In this document: positions 24,330 to 31,659 of the stretch, one piece after another
Layout: each line of letters opens with the position of its first letter
Numbering within the stretch: position 1 is the stretch's first letter
Origin: a virus
IMG/VR virus record: IMGVR_UViG_3300036804_000352
Coordinates: 1-39,518 of that record
Reading direction: 5' to 3' (one strand)
Length of the DNA: 39,518 nucleotides
Translations under genes and position numbers: made by a program
The notes under the pieces: generated by a model
What the model saw: the letters and a program-made list of their open reading frames with translations, nothing else
What the model was told of the DNA's origin: nothing
Database searches by the model: none

Positions 24330-25346
24330 ATGAGTAAGCGTAAATACCGTAAAGCCACGCCGACCAACACCACTGAAAACCAGCAGGGTGCCGAGATGTT
24401 CAGCTTTGGTGACCCTACGCCGGTGTTAGACCGCCGCGAGATTCTGGATTACATCGAGTGCACCGGCAACGGCCGCTGGTATGAGCCACCTGTCAGTTTC
24501 GACGGTCTTGCCCGCAGTCTTCGCGCCGCCGTACATCACAGCTCACCGATTTACGTGAAGCGGAATATCCTCGCCTCGACGTTTATCCCGCATCCGCTGC
24601 TTAGTCAGCAGGAGTTCAGCAAATTTGCGCTGGATTATCTGGTGTTCGGGAATGCGTACCTGGAACTGATCCGCAATCAGCTAGGCGAACCGCTACGATT
24701 TGAGGCTGTGCCGGCTAAATATGTGCGTCGCGGAGTGGAAGAGGGGACTTACTGGTTTGTGCAAGGGTGGAAGGAACCGCACCAGTTCGCGGCGGGCAGC
24801 ATCTTTCATCTGATCGAACCGGACATAAACCAGGAAATTTATGGCTTGCCGGAATACCTCAGTGCGCTGAATTCCGCCTGGCTCAACGAGGCCGCGACGT
24901 TGTTCCGCCGCAAGTATTATCAGAACGGCGCTCATGCAGGTTATATCTTGTATATGACTGACGCTGCGCAGAGCAGCAGCGATATAGATTCAATGCGAAA
25001 GGCTATGAGGGATACAAAAGGCCTGGGCAATTTCCGCAACCTGTTCATGTACGCGCCGAACGGCAAGAAAGATGGCATCCAGATTCTGCCGCTGAGTGAA
25101 GTCGCAACTAAAGATGATTTCTTCAATATCAAGAAATCCAGCCGTGATGATCTGTTAAGCGCGCACCGCGTTCCGCCTCAAATGATGGGCATCATTCCTG
25201 ACAATGCGGGAGGATTTGGGGATGTGGAGAAGGCGGCGCAAGTGTTCGTGAGGAACGAGTTGACGCCGCTGCAGGAGAGGATGAAGGAGGTAAATAATTA
25301 TACAAAAAAATACATTATCATGTTTGATAAATATACTTTAGATTGA
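24330..25346 (+). CDS. Q: Portal protein Q with altered C-terminus
   Basis: A 338-residue P2-type portal, starting immediately after the P stop. NGRWYEPPVSFDGLARSLRA, VFGNAYLELIRNQLGEPLRF and SAHRVPPQMMGIIPDNAGGF are typical. The last ~17 codons (from about 25293) are strikingly AT-rich and read NNYTKKYIIMFDKYTLD, keeping only the F..Y.LD pattern expected at portal C-termini. The gene stops 3 bp from the convergent dtcC stop codon, so the cargo junction appears to lie inside Q. Confidence 0.94.
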   Translation: MSKRKYRKATPTNTTENQQGAEMFSFGDPTPVLDRREILDYIECTGNGRWYEPPVSFDGLARSLRAAVHHSSPIYVKRNILASTFIPHPLLSQQEFSKFALDYLVFGNAYLELIRNQLGEPLRFEAVPAKYVRRGVEEGTYWFVQGWKEPHQFAAGSIFHLIEPDINQEIYGLPEYLSALNSAWLNEAATLFRRKYYQNGAHAGYILYMTDAAQSSSDIDSMRKAMRDTKGLGNFRNLFMYAPNGKKDGIQILPLSEVATKDDFFNIKKSSRDDLLSAHRVPPQMMGIIPDNAGGFGDVEKAAQVFVRNELTPLQERMKEVNNYTKKYIIMFDKYTLD

Positions 25347-25349
25347 AAT

Positions 25350-26582
25350 TCATGATATTTTGAGGATGTCTTTAATATAAAGATTAAGGAACTCTCCTAT
25401 GACCTGAGCGCTTGTAAAAGCAGCATACTTTTGAAAATCATCATGCTTTTGTTGATCGGCGAAATCACATACAGACTTTATAGCAAATGTAATCGGTTTA
25501 ATGTTTGAGGCACTTAAGGCTGAGCTATATACACCATAGACTTCCATTTCGATACCTTTAAGTGTTCTATCTTGTTGGATTACGTCTTTAACAATATTCT
25601 CATCGGCAAGGACGGCTGATCCTGATGCCATTGAGCCAGAATGTAATCTTAATTCATGGTCAATATTAGAAATTTTCCATTTTGATTTTATTTTACTTAA
25701 AAGTAGCTTGTTATGAGACATTTCTACGTATCGTGTCTCAATAAATTCTGGTACATGAATTTGGTGGGGAGCAATAAAAAACTTTGATTCATCTTTATCA
25801 ATCGCTCGTTTGCCACTTTGATAATCCCAGCATGTCGTTGCAAGAATAGGATCGCCAAGATTAACTTTTCCTTTAATTCCGGCACAAATTCCCGACATTA
25901 TTAATATCTTAGGTCTGCAAATATGAATAAGTTTGGAAGAGAGAATTGAGGAAGTGACCATACCCATTCTGGAACCAGATACAGCAACAACAGAATATTT
26001 ACTGCCATCTATGGTAAGACATCCCTTACGCATGAAGGTAGTGTTATCTAAAGGGGTTGGATCACCCCAGTCCCAATCAAGTTCCAAAATAGCAGTAAGT
26101 TCGGGGTCATATAAGGCAGTCAAAATACAAACGTCAACCCTAGGAATATCGTCTTCCTTATTGTTTTCATTTTGTAATAAATAACGTACACAATTTAATA
26201 TTTCCTTTACCCATCCATCGCTATTATCTATGTAGTGGAACAATGTCCAGAGGTTTTCATTGAAGAAAATCTCATGTTCTTGAACAAGTTCTTTAAAAGC
26301 TGACAAACCAACAATTTGTAAGGGGGGTATGAGTTCTCCACTGTTTTTGATATCCTCAAGAAGTTGCATAGAAACATCAATACTTTCATCACTCTCAATA
26401 TAGTAGGGTAGACTTAGATCTAAGATCATTAGATCGTATGTATTATCAGATAAGAGTCTCCTTGCATCGGATGATGAACCGACGGAAGATATGTTCTCTC
26501 TTGTGATACCATCCAGGGTCATAAGTTGAGATATAACTTTTTTAACCTTTTCTATATTATCATCAATAATTAATATATTCAT
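25350..26582 (-). CDS. dtcC: DtcC-like effector: receiver fused to a nucleoside phosphorylase/nucleosidase domain
   Basis: A 410-residue protein. Residues 1-135 are a response-regulator receiver with acidic pair D7/D8 and phospho-acceptor D55 (DLMILDLSLPY); S94 replaces the usual Thr, and His stands where the conserved Lys is expected. Residues ~148-410 are a PNP_UDP/MTAN domain: LTALYDPELTAIL, ILIMSGICAGI (229-236), GDPILATTCWDY, GIEMEVYG (343-350, nucleoside-binding Glu) and catalytic-type D373 in SVCDFAD. Known Detocs DtcC cleaves ATP to adenine and ribose triphosphate once phosphorylated, emptying the cell of ATP when a phage attacks; that activity is inferred here from architecture. It is third in a tight operon, 2 bp after dtcB. 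Confidence 0.85.
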   Translation of the reverse strand: MNILIIDDNIEKVKKVISQLMTLDGITRENISSVGSSSDARRLLSDNTYDLMILDLSLPYYIESDESIDVSMQLLEDIKNSGELIPPLQIVGLSAFKELVQEHEIFFNENLWTLFHYIDNSDGWVKEILNCVRYLLQNENNKEDDIPRVDVCILTALYDPELTAILELDWDWGDPTPLDNTTFMRKGCLTIDGSKYSVVAVSGSRMGMVTSSILSSKLIHICRPKILIMSGICAGIKGKVNLGDPILATTCWDYQSGKRAIDKDESKFFIAPHQIHVPEFIETRYVEMSHNKLLLSKIKSKWKISNIDHELRLHSGSMASGSAVLADENIVKDVIQQDRTLKGIEMEVYGVYSSALSASNIKPITFAIKSVCDFADQQKHDDFQKYAAFTSAQVIGEFLNLYIKDILKIS

Positions 26583-26584
26583 AT

Positions 26585-27058
26585 TTATAACTCCTTTTTT
26601 ACTATATCTAATGCTGATATCAATTTATGTCTCCAATCATCAAACGATGTTTCATACTTTATCATTTCTACATAAATGTCTTCAAATTCAGAACCAAGAT
26701 CGTCTTTAACTTCCTGGAAAGTTATTTCTTTTTTCTTATCAACGTCATTATTTGAAGAGAATTCTTCATACGCAGTTACTATTATCACTGGGGTGAAAAA
26801 ATCATAATTTTGCATTTCCCTCATGACTTCTTTTCCACCGAAACCTTGCGGTCTGCCTCCATTTTCATCTTCACTTATGTCAAAAGTAGGTAGAGACATG
26901 TCTAAAATAATTAGGTCGAATCTCTTCTCGTGCAGCATGTCAATGGCTGAACGAACAGACTTCACAGTTGTAATGAAAGTATTAAGAACAGACTCTTCAA
27001 CACAAAGAATTATTTTATCAGCTTTGGTGGCTTCATCTTCAACTAGTAAAATGTTCAC
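26585..27058 (-). CDS. dtcB: DtcB-like stand-alone response-regulator receiver
   Basis: A 157-residue receiver with no output domain. GTG at 27058 is chosen for GGAGG upstream and because the reading then begins NILLVEDEATKAD. Acidic pair E7/D8, phospho-acceptor D53 (DLIILDMSLP), T in VIIVTAY and K in MIKYET complete the set. It is longer than a minimal receiver because of an insert after D53 (DENGGRPQGFGG) and a long acidic segment before beta-5. In Detocs, DtcB is thought to act as a phosphate sink that guards against accidental firing of DtcC. It overlaps dtcA by 20 bp and precedes dtcC by 2 bp. The frame upstream of 27058 is part of dtcA. Confidence 0.85.
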   Translation of the reverse strand: MNILLVEDEATKADKIILCVEESVLNTFITTVKSVRSAIDMLHEKRFDLIILDMSLPTFDISEDENGGRPQGFGGKEVMREMQNYDFFTPVIIVTAYEEFSSNNDVDKKKEITFQEVKDDLGSEFEDIYVEMIKYETSFDDWRHKLISALDIVKKEL

Positions 27059-30000
27059 TTTCAACCTCCAGTTTTTTGTATGGAGCATCACTTGAACCAA
27101 TATAAGGTAAGGTAATGTTTAAATAAAATGTATTTTTATCTGAAAATCCAAAGTCTATGCTACCGCCTGCATCAAGACGAACAGTCGATGCGATTTTTTT
27201 CAAACCAGAACTACCTTCTTTGGCCACATTTTCTAGATATGAACCGAGATTTATTTCTTTTCTTATTAAATCCAATATTGCCTGACTGCGTTCATTCCTA
27301 CTTTCAGGAGATATTTTATTTTCAAATTTAAACTGTAGGAAAGCTCTATCAGGAGTATAAGCGGCTTCAATAAGTAGTTCCGAATGCTCACGACAGAATG
27401 AATGCTCAGATATGTTACCTATTACAATTAATAATATATCTGAAAGAACTACAAGAGAGTCTGCTCTTAAAATGATTGAATCATCAATTATTTTATTTAA
27501 CTTAATATTACAACCTTTGTGACGAACTAGAGCAGCTTCAATTGAGATATCTATTATTTCATTTAAGGTGTAACTATGCTTTGTTAATTCATTTTGTACT
27601 TTAATAAACCATTGCGACGCTCGGTCAATAAGCACTTGAAATTCTGCCGATGACTCGTTGATCGCTGTAAATAATTCATGGTTTATTCTATGTCGGCCTG
27701 TACAATTTACCAAGTTACTTTGTAGGGTCTCAAAAAGAACAATGAATTTTAATTTATATTCTTTAGTTAAGGTTTCACGAAGATTAGCTAACGAAGGCTC
27801 AAGCATTAACCATAGGAACTGACATGAAATGTCAACCCATGATTCGAGATCATAGTTATTTTCTTGAAGGAAAGACCGAGTAATATAAAGATACAACGGA
27901 ACTGTTTCTGTTTCGATAGTTATCAAGCCGTGAGGGGTTTCATTGGTCTTGATATGTAGTATTTCATTTTTAATATAGGAAGTTAATTTATCAAATTCAC
28001 TTCCAAATTTTTCTAAAGTTTTTAATATTCTTTCTCTCTCATTATCACTATATTCAGTCAGCTTTGCTTCCCAATATTCATTGCGATTATAGTTATCACT
28101 TGAGTCTTTCTTAAGTGTGATAAGTTTTTTATTTTCAATTGCACCTCTTAGGTAACCAGCAATTGAGTTATGACGTACTCTTTTACTGAGGTAGCTATTT
28201 AGACCATATTGATTATCAAGTAAGAAAGTATCTTTTAAATCTTCAAACATTGTTATTAAAATATCTTCTGCTTCATTCTCTGGAATTTCATATAATTCCT
28301 GCTTAGATTTAATGTTGTCAATGGACTTAATAACCTCGCTAAACTTATCTGCCACACCAACCCCAGCTTTCACAAGACTTTTATACCTAAATAAACTTTC
28401 CTGTAACTCTTCCGAGGCCCATCTCTGAATGCCTTCAGAATCGACATGCAATCTTGTTCCATCAATGAATTTCAAGCCTTCTTTGATTCTTAAATTACTT
28501 GAAATAACTAGGATTTCTTCCTTGTAAGTTTCTGTGTTTTTAGGATCCATTTTGATTAGAATAGCTAAAGAATTTCGCCTTTCATCCTGTACTTCTTTAC
28601 TGCCTTTTAAACACCGGCACATTTCGAGAATATTATTTATACAAATTTCTCTAAGGAAATAGATTACTTTTGTAGTGTCAAATTTATCCAAGTGATTAGC
28701 TATTTCAGATGGCTTATTTAAATTGTTATTTATTAAAAAGTTATCTAAAGCCGTTCTTCTAAGGTTAGAACTTTCCTCAGTATTATATACTTTACAAACT
28801 AGGTCCAATAAAATAACTAATGATATATCTTTACTATATATTCTTAATTCTGGCCATCTAGTCTGCTTTGTGATTATTTCATCTGTGGATATAATTTCTG
28901 AAGGGAAATCATTGTCTGATACAAAGTTAGCTACAGTACTAATTGCTTCTGAAAGATCACCTACGGCGAGGCGACAATGTATCTCTAAAGGTGCAAATCT
29001 ATTTTTTATATATTTATATTCATTTTTGTTTTTTATACTTTCTAATACTTCGATAGCACTGTGGAATTCATCTGTTTTTAAGTAATAGATGAACTTTGAT
29101 ATGTATTCCGTTATTTCTACTATTCCTTTTCGTGTATCAATGAGTTTACTATTTTCAGCATTAAGAAGTGAGTGAATGTTGGGACTATCTATAAATAAGT
29201 CAACATTAATTCCTGAAGCATTTTTAAAAGCTAAATCATAAGGGTTGATATATTGAGTATTTAATGATATTTGCTTTCTGAAATAATTTTGTTTATCAGA
29301 TAAATATTGATATTCAGAATGAAGGAATCCATGTAATGAACGGATTGATGTGAATGTTGACAAGTTTAGTAGATGTTTCTCGAGGTTATTGTACCCGATT
29401 GTGGCCCAATTTTGTTTTCGGATTACGCTTGATAATTTCACAATTATTTCATGAAATATTTTATTACTTTCTCTTTGAGAAGAACTATTGTTCTTTATTG
29501 TATAGGCATGAGCTGAAATAATAACATCCATTACATCTGTAAAGTTATTTTTTATTTTATTTTTTGAATTATTAAAAGAATCATTAAGATGTCCATCGAA
29601 AATAGCTTCCATGTTTTCGAGGTTTGATTTTATGCCCTTATCAAGGGATTTATGTCCCATGGCCATAAATATCTTATCACTTCTCAAGTCACTGATATTT
29701 ATCTGAAACAATGCTTCAATTAAGTTTTTTTTAAGAGAATCGAGGTGATCTTCCTCTGACGATACTACGTATTGAGTTAATAATATCAATGTTTCATAAA
29801 GATCAACGCTTGATAAGTTATGATTGAATCTCAAGACTGATATGATTTCTTTTTCTGTAGAAGGGAATTCATTTATTAATTTAAATTTAAGATATTGAGA
29901 TAAGTCATTGTTATCTTGATAAGTCTTGGCGAGATTATTTATAGTGTTTTTATATCTTGGTATTGTGACAGCTGCTTCATTCCTCATGCTTATTCTGTAA

Positions 30001-30590
30001 GAAATGAAACGTATTAAACCCGCAGTTGTTTTATTTTTGATTTCGTTTAAAAATGATTTTTGTTCCTCTAATCCATAGAAAAATTGTATCGTTCCGAACT
30101 TAGACTCTACAAGCCAAACAGATTGGCCAATATTGTTCTCAATATCATTATACAGTGAATTAATCGATTCCGGTTCGTTCTGCCAGAAGTTTTTTTCTAT
30201 TGCCTGTTTTTTTTCAAGAAAAAAAGATATTATCTTCCGCTGTGCTTTTAACTTTGTGATAATCCAGTTTATTTCTATACGAGTTTCCGTTTCTTTAGGA
30301 TAGTTTATTAGTGTGAGGTTCTTATAAGAGGGCTTTTTAATCGGGTTCTTGGCCGGTAATAATTGGTCGATCATCTTCATTGACCATGATAGGTAATCAT
30401 CCTGGTTTGAAGCAGGGATTGTTTCGCGGGCAGAAAGCAACGCTTTTGAAAGTTTATTATTAAATCTGTCCTTTTTCTTTTCTGGCTCATCTTGGAAAAT
30501 TTTAGCACTTCTAGCTTCGCCAATTAAACCACGAAGCTTTGCTTGATGAAGTTCGATGATTGTTTTTTTTCTCTTTTTTTTAATGGTCAT
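27039..30590 (-). CDS. dtcA: DtcA-like sensor histidine kinase
   Basis: An 1183-residue protein. Residues ~1-900 are helical, Lys/Asn/Glu-rich and look like TPR-type solenoid repeats (for example FIYYLKTDEFHSAIEVLESI, APLEIHCRLAVGDLSEAIST), a plausible sensor. Around 965-975, GRHRINHELFTAINES is the candidate phospho-acceptor His helix. The C-terminal ~150 residues form a GHKL ATPase: N-box LLIVIGNISEHS (~1055) and G-box EGSSGLKKIAS (~1125), then the beta-strand GGSIDFGF. No membrane segment, so it is cytoplasmic. First gene of the operon, start supported by AAGGGG; about 30% GC, unlike the phage backbone. Expected role: autophosphorylate on phage sensing and pass phosphate to DtcB and DtcC. 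Confidence 0.83.
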   Translation of the reverse strand: MTIKKKRKKTIIELHQAKLRGLIGEARSAKIFQDEPEKKKDRFNNKLSKALLSARETIPASNQDDYLSWSMKMIDQLLPAKNPIKKPSYKNLTLINYPKETETRIEINWIITKLKAQRKIISFFLEKKQAIEKNFWQNEPESINSLYNDIENNIGQSVWLVESKFGTIQFFYGLEEQKSFLNEIKNKTTAGLIRFISYRISMRNEAAVTIPRYKNTINNLAKTYQDNNDLSQYLKFKLINEFPSTEKEIISVLRFNHNLSSVDLYETLILLTQYVVSSEEDHLDSLKKNLIEALFQINISDLRSDKIFMAMGHKSLDKGIKSNLENMEAIFDGHLNDSFNNSKNKIKNNFTDVMDVIISAHAYTIKNNSSSQRESNKIFHEIIVKLSSVIRKQNWATIGYNNLEKHLLNLSTFTSIRSLHGFLHSEYQYLSDKQNYFRKQISLNTQYINPYDLAFKNASGINVDLFIDSPNIHSLLNAENSKLIDTRKGIVEITEYISKFIYYLKTDEFHSAIEVLESIKNKNEYKYIKNRFAPLEIHCRLAVGDLSEAISTVANFVSDNDFPSEIISTDEIITKQTRWPELRIYSKDISLVILLDLVCKVYNTEESSNLRRTALDNFLINNNLNKPSEIANHLDKFDTTKVIYFLREICINNILEMCRCLKGSKEVQDERRNSLAILIKMDPKNTETYKEEILVISSNLRIKEGLKFIDGTRLHVDSEGIQRWASEELQESLFRYKSLVKAGVGVADKFSEVIKSIDNIKSKQELYEIPENEAEDILITMFEDLKDTFLLDNQYGLNSYLSKRVRHNSIAGYLRGAIENKKLITLKKDSSDNYNRNEYWEAKLTEYSDNERERILKTLEKFGSEFDKLTSYIKNEILHIKTNETPHGLITIETETVPLYLYITRSFLQENNYDLESWVDISCQFLWLMLEPSLANLRETLTKEYKLKFIVLFETLQSNLVNCTGRHRINHELFTAINESSAEFQVLIDRASQWFIKVQNELTKHSYTLNEIIDISIEAALVRHKGCNIKLNKIIDDSIILRADSLVVLSDILLIVIGNISEHSFCREHSELLIEAAYTPDRAFLQFKFENKISPESRNERSQAILDLIRKEINLGSYLENVAKEGSSGLKKIASTVRLDAGGSIDFGFSDKNTFYLNITLPYIGSSDAPYKKLEVESEHFTS

Positions 30591-30886
30591 TTGAAACCCC
30601 TTTTAGAACTCATGCTGAATTATTAGTAAGGTTATTTTTTATCATAATGTCATAGTTTTAAATCAGTATTGCTAACTAATCAACATAAGCGTTCAAATCC
30701 AAGGCGCGCAATGCTATCCCCGCCACGCCTGCCCGCTTTATGGGTCGCTTTTGATGCAGTTGCGTGATCCACTGTGATCCACGCCAGCACTGGTGTCACG
30801 GGGAGAAAAGAGCAGGGCGATCACAATGCAAAATCATGCACTCACTGCATGCAGAGCTGTCAAAGAGAGATCGCCCGCATTCCTGG
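30591..30886. other. Intergenic region with the dtc promoter and cos
   Basis: The first ~100 bases upstream of dtcA are AT-rich and must hold its promoter (TTATTTTTTATCATAAT-type sequence near 30632-30648), but no confident -35/-10 pair can be chosen. The rest is the GC-rich cos region, then ~70 bp with repeated GTGATCCAC (30768-30776-like sequences), suggesting terminase-binding sites, and a stretch without a gene up to 30886. Confidence 0.5.
30711..30729. other. cos site, 19-base cohesive-end sequence
   Basis: Read on the minus strand, GGCGTGGCGGGGATAGCAT agrees at 16 of 19 positions with the P2 cohesive end as I recall it (GGCGAGGCGGGGAAAGCAC), and GCGCGCC continues the match. Its position between gene A and gene Q is right for P2-type phages. 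Terminase M/P would cut here. Confidence 0.82.
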
Positions 30887-31078
30887 CTATTCTTCATCGT
30901 CGTAAACAGAGAACGGCACTGATTGCGTGTCTTCTTCATCCAGAACGCTGTCGGCCATATCAGAGATCATTTCCATCACCAATGCGTACTCGTCATTTCT
31001 GCACTGGGCTGACTGTGCGATGTCAGCCATAAGCCGGATTTTTATCAAAGCCATCTTTAGCTCATGAGAGGATTCCAT
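30887..31078 (-). CDS. LexA-controlled 63-residue protein
   Basis: Begins MESSHELKMALIKIRLMADI and ends acidic (DEEDTQSVPFSVYDDEE). Helical, acidic and soluble. Start supported by TTGGAG. A LexA box lies 15 bp upstream. It is not like DinI or like 186 Tum in sequence, but it sits near cos next to gene A, where 186 has its LexA-controlled anti-repressor tum. An SOS-induced anti-repressor is therefore a reasonable hypothesis. I do not recognise the family. Confidence 0.7.
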   Translation of the reverse strand: MESSHELKMALIKIRLMADIAQSAQCRNDEYALVMEMISDMADSVLDEEDTQSVPFSVYDDEE

Positions 31079-31092
31079 TACTCACTCCAATG

Positions 31093-31112
31093 CACTGGTT
31101 ATTTATACAGTA
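31093..31112 (-). promoter_or_regulatory. LexA (SOS) box before the 63-residue gene
   Basis: CTG-N10-CAG (31095-31110), in context CACTGGTTATTTATACAGTA. On the minus strand it overlaps the -10/start region of a promoter with -35-like TTGTTA. The start codon is at 31078. Confidence 0.72.
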
Positions 31113-31260
31113 TAATATTACTATTCTTTAACAAATTCCAATAAAAACTGTATGTTATTGTTTTAATAATAACCATAGCGGATGGTTTGGTAAGGCCGAT
31201 GGCAGCGAATGCTGTCTCAAATAGTCAGCCATGGACGAGTCAAAATTATGCATTGGTTTT

Positions 31261-31659
31261 TTATTGCTCTTCCATTGGCGGCTCACCATTAGGTTTAACA
31301 CCTCCATTGTTTTGCTGCTCCTTCAGTTCTTGTTCGGACTTTTCAATCCATTGCTGCATTTGAGGGTATTTTGAGTACAGTTGTCGCTGGAAGGGTGGCA
31401 AATGGCTAAGGCTATTATCAATCTGGTCAATTGCAGGTGTTGACTGAGGAGTTTGAGTAGCTTCAGGAGTTGGAGACGTTTGAGGCTGTTCTGCTTCTTC
31501 AAAAGCCGGCAATCCCTTGCATTGATTGCAAATTTTATCAATATTATAAAATATCTCTTTATAATTCAGCTCTGTACGACATTTCTTACACAGTTTTATT
31601 TTGTTAGCTACAAATCGCGCTATGTCTTCTGCCTTATACCATTCATCGTCTTCGTGCAT
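31261..31659 (-). CDS. Zinc-ribbon hypothetical protein downstream of gene A
   Basis: A 132-residue protein with AAGGAAA before its ATG. Residues 24-47 hold two CxxC pairs (C24/C27, C44/C47), a zinc ribbon. A linker rich in Pro, Thr and Gln (58-80, PQTSPTPEATQTPQST) separates it from a charged helical C-terminus (QRQLYSKYPQMQQWIEKSEQ). It overlaps the end of gene A by 40 bp in another frame, so it is co-transcribed with replication genes. Unknown function; DNA or protein binding is plausible. Confidence 0.65.
   Translation of the reverse strand: MHEDDEWYKAEDIARFVANKIKLCKKCRTELNYKEIFYNIDKICNQCKGLPAFEEAEQPQTSPTPEATQTPQSTPAIDQIDNSLSHLPPFQRQLYSKYPQMQQWIEKSEQELKEQQNNGGVKPNGEPPMEEQ

Noticed and set aside
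27039-30590. The 1183-residue protein as a nuclease or ATP-dependent helicase
   Set aside because: No Walker A or nuclease motif is visible; the C-terminal N- and G-box pattern and the linked receivers fit a histidine kinase better.
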